This document shows, piece after piece, positions 6,283 through 13,966 of a stretch of 21,765 nucleotides of DNA; the stretch's first letter is position 1, and each line of letters starts with the position of its first letter. The position numbers and the translations under genes are program-made. The notes beneath the pieces are model-generated. The model ran no database searches, was not told the DNA's origin, and saw nothing but the letters and a program-made list of their open reading frames with translations. This stretch comes from Clostridiales bacterium. GTDB taxonomy: Bacteria; Bacillota; Clostridia; Oscillospirales; Acutalibacteraceae. Where the stretch lies: NCBI GenBank assembly GCA_012522615.1, contig JAAYKB010000022.1, positions 1 through 21,765 of the forward strand, given 5' to 3'.

Positions 6283-7614
6283 ATGGCCGAACTCGTGTAT
6301 AACGAACAGGGGCGCTTGCTTTTCACCGAAGAAATGAAGCGGGAATACACCCTGCTGATGCCCCAGATGCTTCCGGTACATTTCACCATGCTCAAGGAAA
6401 TTTTTGAGCTTCACGGATATAAGATAGATTTGCTCACGACAAATCACAGAGGAATAGTGGATGAGGGGCTGAAATACGTCCACAACGACACCTGCTACCC
6501 CGCCTTGCTGGTGATAGGTCAGCTTATCGACGCTGTCAAGAGCGGCAAATACGACCCGCATAAGATAGGACTGCTGATTACCCAGACCGGCGGGGGCTGC
6601 CGTGCGTCTAACTACATTCACCTACTGAGAAAGGCGCTTCACCGGGCGGGCTACGACTATATTCCGGTGGTTTCGGTCAACCTATCGGGTCTTGAAAAAA
6701 ACCCCGGCTTTTCGCTGGATTTCAAAAAGATTCGGCAGATGGCCTACGCCATGATTTACGGCGATTTGATTGTGCTGATGGCCAACCAGTGCAGACCGTA
6801 TGAGATTATCGAGGGCGAAACCGACCGGAGGATTGAAAAATGGGTAAGGCGGCTGACCGACGAATTCAAGGGCAAGGGCAGCTTCAAAACGGAGCATATC
6901 CGCGAGAATTTCAACAGGATTGTGGATGATTTCGCTTCAATTCCGCTTAATCGCGTACCCAAGGTGAAGGTTGGGATAGTGGGCGAGATTTATATAAAAT
7001 ACGCCCCCCTCGGGAACAACAACCTTGAGGAATTTCTGCGTTCCGAGGACTGCGAACCGGTTGTCCCGGGAGTTACGGATTTCATTATATTTAAAGCCAA
7101 TAACAGGGTTGAGGATCACAAGCTTTACGGCGGCAAGCTGCTGACATATATCGGGGCGGGCTTTTTGGAATGGTATATAAAAAGGCTGCAGGGCTATATG
7201 ATAGCCGCTGTGAAACGGTATCCCGAATTCCGCCCTCCCTGTACATTCGACCATCTGAAAAAGCTGGCGGGCGAGTATCTCGGTTACGGCAACAAGATGG
7301 GCGAGGGCTGGCTCTTGACCGGCGAAATGCTGGAGCTTATCGATTCCGGAATAAATAATATTGTATGTACCCAGCCTTTCGGCTGCCTGCCGAATCATGT
7401 AGTGGGCAAGGGTATGATACGCAAAATCAAGAACAACCTGCCGCAGGCGAATATCGTTGCCATTGACTATGATCCCGGCGCAACCCGAATCAATCAGGAG
7501 AACCGCATCAAGCTGATGCTTGCCAATGCACGGATGGCACAAGGCGACCGGCCGCGTGAAACAAAAACACAGGCGAAATCCTCGGACGATACCAAAAGGG
7601 CGGTAAACACCTGA
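6283..7614 (+). CDS. HgdB-like 2-hydroxyacyl-CoA dehydratase-type protein
   Basis: Encodes 443 residues resembling the C-terminal part of the large activase-related proteins, which is related to the HgdB/BcrB subunits that carry a [4Fe-4S] cluster and accept the electron from the activase. Visible cysteines in conserved-looking contexts are C71 (NDTCYPAL), C106 (GGGCRASN), C170 (NQCRPY), and C362 and C368 (CTQPFGCLPNH). The ATG is preceded by AAAGGAG and lies 18 bases after the activase gene, so the two are co-transcribed and presumably form one complex. The last 20 or so residues are polar and probably disordered. No partner HgdA-like subunit, CoA-transferase or electron-transfer flavoprotein gene lies nearby, so a role in amino-acid fermentation is not supported by context. 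Confidence 0.82.
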   Translation: MAELVYNEQGRLLFTEEMKREYTLLMPQMLPVHFTMLKEIFELHGYKIDLLTTNHRGIVDEGLKYVHNDTCYPALLVIGQLIDAVKSGKYDPHKIGLLITQTGGGCRASNYIHLLRKALHRAGYDYIPVVSVNLSGLEKNPGFSLDFKKIRQMAYAMIYGDLIVLMANQCRPYEIIEGETDRRIEKWVRRLTDEFKGKGSFKTEHIRENFNRIVDDFASIPLNRVPKVKVGIVGEIYIKYAPLGNNNLEEFLRSEDCEPVVPGVTDFIIFKANNRVEDHKLYGGKLLTYIGAGFLEWYIKRLQGYMIAAVKRYPEFRPPCTFDHLKKLAGEYLGYGNKMGEGWLLTGEMLELIDSGINNIVCTQPFGCLPNHVVGKGMIRKIKNNLPQANIVAIDYDPGATRINQENRIKLMLANARMAQGDRPRETKTQAKSSDDTKRAVNT

Positions 7615-7643
7615 CCGCAATCACCCTGAAATCGCATAAACTG

Positions 7644-7677
7644 CCTCCTTTTCGGGCATTACTAGATGAAAAGGAGG
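7644..7677 (+). promoter_or_regulatory. Hairpin covering the tepA ribosome binding site
   Basis: CCTCCTTTTC (7644-7653) pairs perfectly with GAAAAGGAGG (7668-7677) across a 14-base loop. The 3' arm contains the Shine-Dalgarno sequence of the gene starting at 7688. No T-run follows, so it is not a normal terminator. The 5' arm is in effect an anti-Shine-Dalgarno, so the structure should reduce initiation unless opened. Confidence 0.6.
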
Positions 7678-7687
7678 AGGATTCTCA

Positions 7688-8464
7688 ATGCAGAACCTTT
7701 GTGAATACAAGAACAATCAAGACGGACAAGCCGAACAAAACCCGGATGAACAGGGTGACCAGGGAGACATCCGGCAGGCGCCGGCAGAGGCGGAGGAGCT
7801 TCGCAGACAACTGGGACAGCTTACCGACACAGGCTCGGTTACAACAAGCGGGAAACATGTCATCCACTGCCTTACCATAATCGGACAGGTCGAGGGACAT
7901 TATCTTCTTCCGTCAAACAATAAATCCACAAAATATGAGCATATAATTCCCCAGCTTATAGCGGTTGAGGAAAGTCCGGTTATTGAGGGGCTTCTGATTA
8001 TTCTCAATACGGTTGGCGGCGATATCGAGGCCGGACTTGCGATTGCCGAACTGATTTCGGGAATGAAAAAGCCGACGGTATCCCTTGTACTCGGGGGCGG
8101 TCATTCAATCGGAGTTCCGCTGGCGGTTGCCGCAAAGCGTTCGTTTATCGCGCCGACCGCGACCATGACCCTCCACCCTGTTCGTATGACGGGGCTTACC
8201 ATCGGGGTTCCCCAGACCTTCACCTATTTTCAGAGGATGCAGGACCGCATTGCGGGCTTTGTCGCCGACAATTCGGACATGACAAAGGAGCGGTATATTG
8301 AGCTTTGCATGAAGACCGACGAGCTTGTTCTGGATATCGGCAGTGTTCTCGACGGTAAATCGGCAGTGGACGAGGGGCTTGTAAACGAACTGGGCTCTTT
8401 ATCAAAGTCAATCTCAGCTTTATATGATATGATTGAGGAAATGAATACACCGAACCAAGCATAA
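7688..8464 (+). CDS. tepA: TepA-type ClpP-family serine protease homologue
   Basis: Encodes 258 residues with the ClpP/crotonase fold pattern. The Gly-rich NTVGGDIEAGLAIAELI strand-helix comes first, then the nucleophile S140 in GGGHSIGVPLAVAA, H163 in TMTLHPVRMTG, and a likely acid D211. The N-terminal 45 residues are polar, Gln/Glu/Asp-rich and probably disordered. Bacillus subtilis TepA (YmfB) has this architecture and lies beside spoIIIE, as here (ftsK follows 73 bases on), which supports the name. TepA was reported to affect pre-protein export or signal peptide turnover; its true substrate is unclear. The SD GGAGGAGG is very strong but is locked in a 10-bp hairpin. No clear promoter is visible just upstream, so it may also be read through from the activase unit. 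Confidence 0.88.
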   Translation: MQNLCEYKNNQDGQAEQNPDEQGDQGDIRQAPAEAEELRRQLGQLTDTGSVTTSGKHVIHCLTIIGQVEGHYLLPSNNKSTKYEHIIPQLIAVEESPVIEGLLIILNTVGGDIEAGLAIAELISGMKKPTVSLVLGGGHSIGVPLAVAAKRSFIAPTATMTLHPVRMTGLTIGVPQTFTYFQRMQDRIAGFVADNSDMTKERYIELCMKTDELVLDIGSVLDGKSAVDEGLVNELGSLSKSISALYDMIEEMNTPNQA

Positions 8465-8537
8465 TGTATGGGCAATGCTCATACCTTACATACCCGTCTT
8501 TAATGTATAGATATTTGCGGAAAGGAATGATTCCGTT

Positions 8538-10892
8538 ATGCCTGCTACAAAAAAGAGGTCAAAACCGAGGCATACGCAGAAAAGAAAACCCGAAAAGACC
8601 GAGGGCAGCGCCAGCGCTGTCAAGGCAAGACGGCAGACATCGGCTGTTTTGATTTTTGCCTCGGCCATACTGCTGCTCTGCATGGCAATTATCCCCGGGG
8701 GCAGTCTATGGGGGGTTATTCATGGGACAATACTCGGGATGTTCGGCGTCTGCGCATACATACTTCCGGCCTTGATGATTTATATTGCGGTAATCATTGC
8801 GCTCGAAAAACCTGTCGTGAGTATAAGCGCCAAGCTGTGGCAGTGCGTCATGCTGATAGCCATGCTTGCAAGCGCAATCCAGATATTCCTGTATCGTGCC
8901 GACAATATATCCTTTTTCAAAGCCGTAAGTCAGGGCTTTGCCGAAGGCAAGAAAAACCACGGCGGCGGGGTTATCGGGGTTCTCTTGGGCTATCCGCTCG
9001 AACGCCTGTTTACCGATATCGGCTCAAAAATAATCATAATCCTGCTGATATTGGTATTTTTAATGCTGGTTACGGGAACAACATTGATTGCCCTGTTCAA
9101 GGCCATGTTCTCGCCGGTCAAGAAGGCCAAGGAGTCGATTGAAACCGCCTTTGCAAACCATGAAAAGGATGCCGAGATAGATATTGACCTGGGCGATGGA
9201 TATATAGAAATGCCCGAGCATCCGGTAAAATCCGAAAAGCTGGAGGCTTTTGTGCGGGCGGCGCAGAGCCTGAACGAGATGGAAGAACCGCTGAGTGCCA
9301 ATCAGGAGCCGAACAAGCTTACCGAGGCGTTGTCCGAGGTGGAGGCGTCTGCCGACGATTCGGACAAGCCCGTCCAGACAAAAAAGGAGTCCGCCCCGAC
9401 TCAAAATGACGACAGCTATCACTATCCGCCGCTGGCGCTGCTTGACGACAGGCGGGTTGCGGACGACAGCTCTGCCGAACAAGAGCAAAAGACCACGGCC
9501 GAGCTTTTGGTAAAGACGCTTAAAGATTTCGGTATAAGTACGCGTGTAGTCGATATTTCACGCGGGCCTACAGTGACGAGGTACGATCTTGAGCCTAGCG
9601 CCGGGGTGAAAATAAGCCGTATCACCGGGCTTTCGGACGACATTGCCTTAAGGCTTGCAACCTCAGGCGTCCGTATAGAAGCCCCTATCCCGAACAAGGC
9701 GGCGGTGGGCATCGAGGTGCCCAACCGCAGCTCGTCGGTCGTCTGCCTGCGCGAGATTATTGATTCCAAGGAGTTTATGGGCGCCAAAAGTCCCCTTGCC
9801 GTCGCTCTCGGCAAGGATATAAGCGGAAAAACTGTGATTGCCGACCTTGCGAGAATGCCCCATCTGCTTATTGCGGGCACAACCGGTTCGGGCAAATCGG
9901 TCTGCACCCACTCAATGATTCAAAGCGTGCTGTATAAAGCGTCTCCCAACGACGTCCGAATGATTTTAATCGACCCCAAACAGGTTGAATTCGGGGTGTA
10001 TAACGGGATTCCCCACCTGCTGGTTCCGGTGGTCACCGACCCGCGCAAGGCGGCGGGGGCGCTGGGATGGGCTGTCACCGAGATGCTCAACCGATATAAG
10101 CTGTTTGCCGAAAACAATGTGCGCGATCTGGATTCATACAATGAACTGGCGCGCAGGAGCGATACCCTCCACACAATGCCGCTTATTCTTATTGTGATAG
10201 ACGAGCTGTCAGACTTGATGATGGCCGCCGCAAACGAGGTTGAAGACGCCATAATCCGACTTGCACAGATGGCGCGCGCCGCAGGCATGCATCTAGTTAT
10301 TGCCACACAGCGCCCGTCGGTTGATGTTATCACAGGCTTGATAAAAGCAAACATCCCGTCGCGCCTTGCATTGACCGTTGCCTCTGCGGTTGATTCAAGG
10401 ACTATTTTGGATTCCGGAGGGGCGGAAAAGCTTCTCGGACGAGGCGACATGCTGTTTATGCCGATAGGGGTAACCAAGCCCATGCGTATTCAGGGATGCT
10501 TTGTCAGCAACCGCGAGGTGGAATCGGTTGTAAGATATCTGAAGGCTGCGGAGGAACACGAATATGACGATAAGGTCATCGAGGAGATTGACCGTCAGGC
10601 GGCTGCGGCAGGCAAATCCCAGTCTAAATCAGGCCTTGACGATGATGGCGACGAAAGCTCGGACGAAATGCTTCCCCAGGCCGTCGAAGTGGTGATTGAG
10701 AGCGGGGTGGCGTCGACGTCCCTGCTCCAAAGGCGGCTGCGTCTCGGGTATGCCCGCGCCGGACGGCTGATTGACGATATGGAAAAGCGAGGGATTGTCG
10801 GTCCCTATGAAGGGAGCAAGCCCAGACAGGTTTTGATAACCCGACAGCAGTGGCTCGAGATGAACATGAACCGCAGCGACGATGAAGACTAA
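8538..10892 (+). CDS. ftsK: DNA translocase FtsK/SpoIIIE
   Basis: Encodes 784 residues, typical of Firmicutes FtsK/SpoIIIE. The N-terminus is basic, then four or so membrane segments lie between about residues 35 and 190. An acidic linker (about 200-310) leads to the alpha/beta motor: Walker A GTTGSGKS (G447-S454, K453) and Walker B LILIVIDE (D555, E556). The C-terminal winged-helix gamma domain (STSLLQRRLRLGYARAGRLIDDMEKRGIVGP) reads the orienting DNA sequences. The protein pumps chromosomal DNA through the closing septum in division or sporulation; whether it is the sporulation or the vegetative paralogue cannot be told here. AAGGA lies before the ATG within a small inverted repeat (CGGAA 8518-8522, TTCCG 8531-8535). 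It overlaps nothing and is followed 12 bases later by the radical SAM gene. Confidence 0.95.
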   Translation: MPATKKRSKPRHTQKRKPEKTEGSASAVKARRQTSAVLIFASAILLLCMAIIPGGSLWGVIHGTILGMFGVCAYILPALMIYIAVIIALEKPVVSISAKLWQCVMLIAMLASAIQIFLYRADNISFFKAVSQGFAEGKKNHGGGVIGVLLGYPLERLFTDIGSKIIIILLILVFLMLVTGTTLIALFKAMFSPVKKAKESIETAFANHEKDAEIDIDLGDGYIEMPEHPVKSEKLEAFVRAAQSLNEMEEPLSANQEPNKLTEALSEVEASADDSDKPVQTKKESAPTQNDDSYHYPPLALLDDRRVADDSSAEQEQKTTAELLVKTLKDFGISTRVVDISRGPTVTRYDLEPSAGVKISRITGLSDDIALRLATSGVRIEAPIPNKAAVGIEVPNRSSSVVCLREIIDSKEFMGAKSPLAVALGKDISGKTVIADLARMPHLLIAGTTGSGKSVCTHSMIQSVLYKASPNDVRMILIDPKQVEFGVYNGIPHLLVPVVTDPRKAAGALGWAVTEMLNRYKLFAENNVRDLDSYNELARRSDTLHTMPLILIVIDELSDLMMAAANEVEDAIIRLAQMARAAGMHLVIATQRPSVDVITGLIKANIPSRLALTVASAVDSRTILDSGGAEKLLGRGDMLFMPIGVTKPMRIQGCFVSNREVESVVRYLKAAEEHEYDDKVIEEIDRQAAAAGKSQSKSGLDDDGDESSDEMLPQAVEVVIESGVASTSLLQRRLRLGYARAGRLIDDMEKRGIVGPYEGSKPRQVLITRQQWLEMNMNRSDDED

Positions 10893-10904
10893 CAGGGGGC
10901 GATT

Positions 10905-12776
10905 ATGCCTTTTTTACCCATAACAAAACAGGAGATGAATGACAGAGGTTGGGATGTGCCGGATGTCGTCGCGGTTACGGGCGACGCCTATGTTGACCAT
11001 CCCAGCTTTGGCATTGCGATTATAACCCGGGTGCTTGAGGCTGAGGGGTTGCGCGTCTGCGTTCTTCCCCAGCCCCAAAGCCCGAAGGACTTTTTGAGGT
11101 TCGGTCGACCCCGACTGGGCTTTTTTGTGACGGGCGGCAATATTGACTCGATGGTGGCGCATTATACCGCCGCAAAAAGAAAGCGCAGCGACGACGCATA
11201 TACCCCGGGCGGCAAGGCGGGAGCAAGACCCGACAGGGCGACCATAGTATACTGCCGCCAAATTCGCGAAAGCTTCCCCGACCTGCCGATTATAATAGGC
11301 GGGCTGGAGGCTTCTCTTAGACGATTTGCCCATTATGATTACTGGGACGATGCGGTTCGCCCCTCAATCCTTATCGATAGCGGGGCGGATATCCTCGTAT
11401 ACGGCATGGGCGAAAAACAGACGGTCGAGATTGCCCGCCGGCTTTCAAAGGGCGAGCGGGTATCCGACATTAATGATGTGCGCGGAACGGCTTATGCCCT
11501 TCCTGTGCGCGAATACGTCCCCCGCCCCTGCGCCGAATGTCCGGGGCTTTCGCTTGTACAGCAGGATAAAAAACAGTATGCAATATCCTGCCGTATCCAG
11601 CAGGACGAGCAGGACGCGGTCAGAGGCAAAACGGTCATACAGCGTCACGGCGACAAGATGGTGGTGCAAAATCCGCCCATGCCGCCCTTGACACGGGATG
11701 AAATCGACAGGATATATGAACTGCCCTATGAGCGGGATTACCACCCGTCATATATACCCCTCGGCGGGGTTCCGGGAATCGAGGAGGTCAAATTCTCGAT
11801 AACCCACAACCGCGGCTGCTTCGGGGCGTGCAACTTCTGCTCAATCGCCTACCATCAAGGGCGGCAGATAACAAGCCGCAGCGAGCAATCGGTTCTGCGC
11901 GAGGCCGAGAATATAAGCAAGATGCCGGATTTCAAGGGGTATATTCACGATGTCGGCGGACCGACGGCAAATTTTCGGCAGCCCTCCTGTAAAGCCCAGC
12001 TTACCAAAGGCCTGTGCAAGGGCAAAAAGTGTCTGGCGCCAAAGATATGCCCCTCGGTCAAGCCGAACCACAGCGAATATCTTCAGATTCTCCGCCGCAT
12101 GCGTATGCTGCCCGGCATAAAAAAGGTTTTCATCCGATCGGGCATCCGCTTTGACTATCTCATGTCCGATCCGGACGACACCTTTTTTAAGGAGCTGGTC
12201 GAGTATCATGTGAGCGGTCAGCTCAAGGTTGCGCCGGAGCATTGCTCAACCCCCGTACTCGACCTGATGGGCAAGCCCTCGATCGAAACCTATAAAAATT
12301 TTCAAAAACGCTTTTACGAGCTGACCAAAAGCGTCGGAAAGAAGCAGTATCTTGTTCCCTATCTGATGTCCTCCCATCCGGGGAGCACCATCCGCGACGC
12401 AATCGAGCTGGCGGTATTTTTGAAAAAAGAGGGGCTTCGTCCCGAGCAGGTACAGGATTTTTATCCGACCCCCGGCACGATATCGACCTGTATGTTTTAT
12501 ACCGGTCTTGACCCGTATACCCTAAAGTCGGTTTATGTTCCGCGCACCCCCGAGGAGAAGGCAAAGCAGCGCGCGCTTTTGCAGTATTTCAAGCCACAGA
12601 ACCGCGAAACGGTGATTGCCGCTTTGAAATCTGCGGGAAGGTCTGACTTGATAGGAAACGGTCCCAATTGTCTGGTTTCCGCTCCCCGTAACGATAAACG
12701 GACGGAAAAAGTCAGAGTAAAAAAGGGCTCAAAGGTAAAAAGAAATATGGGCGGAAGCTATAAAAAAGGGAAGTGA
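10905..12776 (+). CDS. YgiQ-family radical SAM protein
   Basis: Encodes 623 residues. The UPF0313/YgiQ N-terminal domain starts MPFLPITKQEMNDRGWDVPD and contains VTGDAYVDHPSFG. The radical SAM cluster motif C-x3-C-x2-C is C305, C309, C312 (RGCFGACNFC), within residues of an elp3-type TIM barrel. A further Cys-containing insert (GLCKGKKCLAPKICPS) may bind another metal. The C-terminal 35 residues are Lys/Arg-rich, suggesting contact with nucleic acid or the ribosome. The reaction catalysed by YgiQ proteins is not established as far as I know. AGGGGG precedes the ATG; the gene lies 12 bases after ftsK and five bases before the next start, so it belongs to the same transcript. Confidence 0.93.
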   Translation: MPFLPITKQEMNDRGWDVPDVVAVTGDAYVDHPSFGIAIITRVLEAEGLRVCVLPQPQSPKDFLRFGRPRLGFFVTGGNIDSMVAHYTAAKRKRSDDAYTPGGKAGARPDRATIVYCRQIRESFPDLPIIIGGLEASLRRFAHYDYWDDAVRPSILIDSGADILVYGMGEKQTVEIARRLSKGERVSDINDVRGTAYALPVREYVPRPCAECPGLSLVQQDKKQYAISCRIQQDEQDAVRGKTVIQRHGDKMVVQNPPMPPLTRDEIDRIYELPYERDYHPSYIPLGGVPGIEEVKFSITHNRGCFGACNFCSIAYHQGRQITSRSEQSVLREAENISKMPDFKGYIHDVGGPTANFRQPSCKAQLTKGLCKGKKCLAPKICPSVKPNHSEYLQILRRMRMLPGIKKVFIRSGIRFDYLMSDPDDTFFKELVEYHVSGQLKVAPEHCSTPVLDLMGKPSIETYKNFQKRFYELTKSVGKKQYLVPYLMSSHPGSTIRDAIELAVFLKKEGLRPEQVQDFYPTPGTISTCMFYTGLDPYTLKSVYVPRTPEEKAKQRALLQYFKPQNRETVIAALKSAGRSDLIGNGPNCLVSAPRNDKRTEKVRVKKGSKVKRNMGGSYKKGK

Positions 12777-12781
12777 GCAGG

Positions 12782-13687
12782 ATGGCGTATATTAAAAAGC
12801 TTGGCGCGAGATTATCGCTATACCTTTTAATCCTTGCCCTGCTGTCCTCGTCATGCTCGTTGAATATCGGCGGCGCGAACTCCAAAAGCGCAGCAAGCGC
12901 GGCGGTTGCCCAAACAGCCGATACCCTCGGTATATATGTGATTGATGTCGGCAACGCCGATTCGATTCTGGTGTTGAATAAAGGGGAGACCCTTCTGATA
13001 GACGCAGGCGAGAACGGCGACGGCGATGATGTCGTGAATTTTATCCGCAGTCAGGGGGTTGAATCCCTTGATTATGTGATTGCGACCCATCCCGATGCAG
13101 ATCATATCGGGGGAATGGATGTTGTCATAAACGAGATTCCGATTGAAAATTTCATCATGTCGATAATGCCGGACAGCATCACTCCGACAACAAGGACATA
13201 TATTGATATGCTCGAAGCGCTTGACAACAAGGATGTGGAGGTAACCGAGGCCGTGCCCGGCAGCCGGTTTACACTCGGAGAGGCGGCAGTAAACATACTG
13301 GGGCCGGTCGGGGAGTTTAATTCCACCAACAACATGTCGGTTGTCTGCCGTATTGATTTCGGCGAATTCCGGTTTCTCTTTATGGGCGACGCCGAAAACG
13401 AGGCCGAAAACGCGCTGATGAAGAACAATGCCGATGTAAAGGCCGATTTTATAAAGATTGGCCACCACGGAAGCTCCTCATCATCACAGCCGGCATTTAT
13501 CAAGGCGGTTTCCCCCTCTTATGCCGTAATTTCCTGCGGCGTGGGCAACAGATACAAGCATCCCCATTCGGAAACCCTGTCATTGCTTAAAAGCAGGGAA
13601 ATCGATTACTATCGAACCGATATTAACGGAACGGTAACCGTGTTGTGCGACAAAAAAAGGATAGCCATTAAAACAGAAAAGGGTTAA
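12782..13687 (+). CDS. ComEC-like extracytoplasmic metallo-beta-lactamase-fold hydrolase
   Basis: Encodes 301 residues from the ATG at 12782, which has AAGGGA about 10 bases upstream; a GTG at 12773 in the same frame overlaps the previous stop (GTGA) but has its purine tract too close. The N-terminus is a signal sequence ending LLSSSCSL, a possible but non-standard lipobox, so the protein is probably exported and perhaps lipid-anchored. The metallo-beta-lactamase motif HPDADH (H103-H108) and GHHGS (G227-S231) are those of the free-standing relatives of the ComEC/Rec2 C-terminal domain. ComEC-type domains are thought to degrade the non-transported DNA strand during uptake; the role of the separate proteins is not defined. 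A DUF3006 gene follows after two bases, a pairing I recall from other Firmicutes. Confidence 0.88.
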   Translation: MAYIKKLGARLSLYLLILALLSSSCSLNIGGANSKSAASAAVAQTADTLGIYVIDVGNADSILVLNKGETLLIDAGENGDGDDVVNFIRSQGVESLDYVIATHPDADHIGGMDVVINEIPIENFIMSIMPDSITPTTRTYIDMLEALDNKDVEVTEAVPGSRFTLGEAAVNILGPVGEFNSTNNMSVVCRIDFGEFRFLFMGDAENEAENALMKNNADVKADFIKIGHHGSSSSSQPAFIKAVSPSYAVISCGVGNRYKHPHSETLSLLKSREIDYYRTDINGTVTVLCDKKRIAIKTEKG

Positions 13688-13689
13688 AG

Positions 13690-13926
13690 GTGATATCTGA
13701 TTTGAAATATTCAATCGACAGGTTTGAAGGAGAATTTGCGGTTTTGCAGGATGACGAGCGGAACAGCATGGATGTTTTGCGTAGCCTGCTGCCCGATAAT
13801 GCGCGTCAGGGCGACGTGGTGATATTTGAAGATGAAAAGTGGCGGATTGATGCAGAAGAGACATCAACCCGCCGTGACAGGGTCAAAAAACTGCAGCAGC
13901 GTTTGCTCAATAAACATAAAAAATAG
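13690..13926 (+). CDS. DUF3006-family small protein
   Basis: Encodes 78 residues from GTG at 13690, with AAAAGGG six bases upstream at the end of the preceding gene. The pattern SIDRFEGEFAVLQDDERNSMDV followed by LPDNARQGDVVIFEDEKWRID matches DUF3006: a short beta-barrel-like strand set, then a charged helix ending in a Lys-rich tail (RRDRVKKLQQRLLNKHKK). The function is unknown; it follows the ComEC-like hydrolase by two bases and probably works with or is regulated with it. It has no signal peptide, so it would stay inside while its neighbour is exported. Last gene of the tepA-ftsK cluster; a terminator follows at once. Confidence 0.82.
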   Translation: MISDLKYSIDRFEGEFAVLQDDERNSMDVLRSLLPDNARQGDVVIFEDEKWRIDAEETSTRRDRVKKLQQRLLNKHKK

Positions 13927-13928
13927 AT

Positions 13929-13955
13929 GGGCGCACGGTTTATGTGCGCCCTTTT
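13929..13955. terminator. Bidirectional terminator between converging genes
   Basis: GGGCGCAC (13929-13936) pairs with GTGCGCCC (13944-13951), followed by TTTT on the plus strand and by an A-rich plus stretch (T-rich on minus) on the other side. It closes the plus-strand cluster at 13926 and serves rqcH, whose stop is at 13967 on the minus strand. Confidence 0.8.
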
Positions 13956-13966
13956 CGGTGCAGGAA

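Noticed and set aside
6937..7620. 227-codon minus-strand frame over the HgdB-like gene
   Set aside because: Antisense shadow; no start site or recognisable family.
7644..7677. Hairpin as the terminator of the activase/HgdB-like unit
   Set aside because: No T-run follows; the 3' arm is the SD of the next gene, so translational control is the better reading.
12773..12784. GTG at 12773 as start of the ComEC-like gene
   Set aside because: The purine tract is only about one base away, too close; ATG 12782 has workable spacing. It remains possible through coupling.
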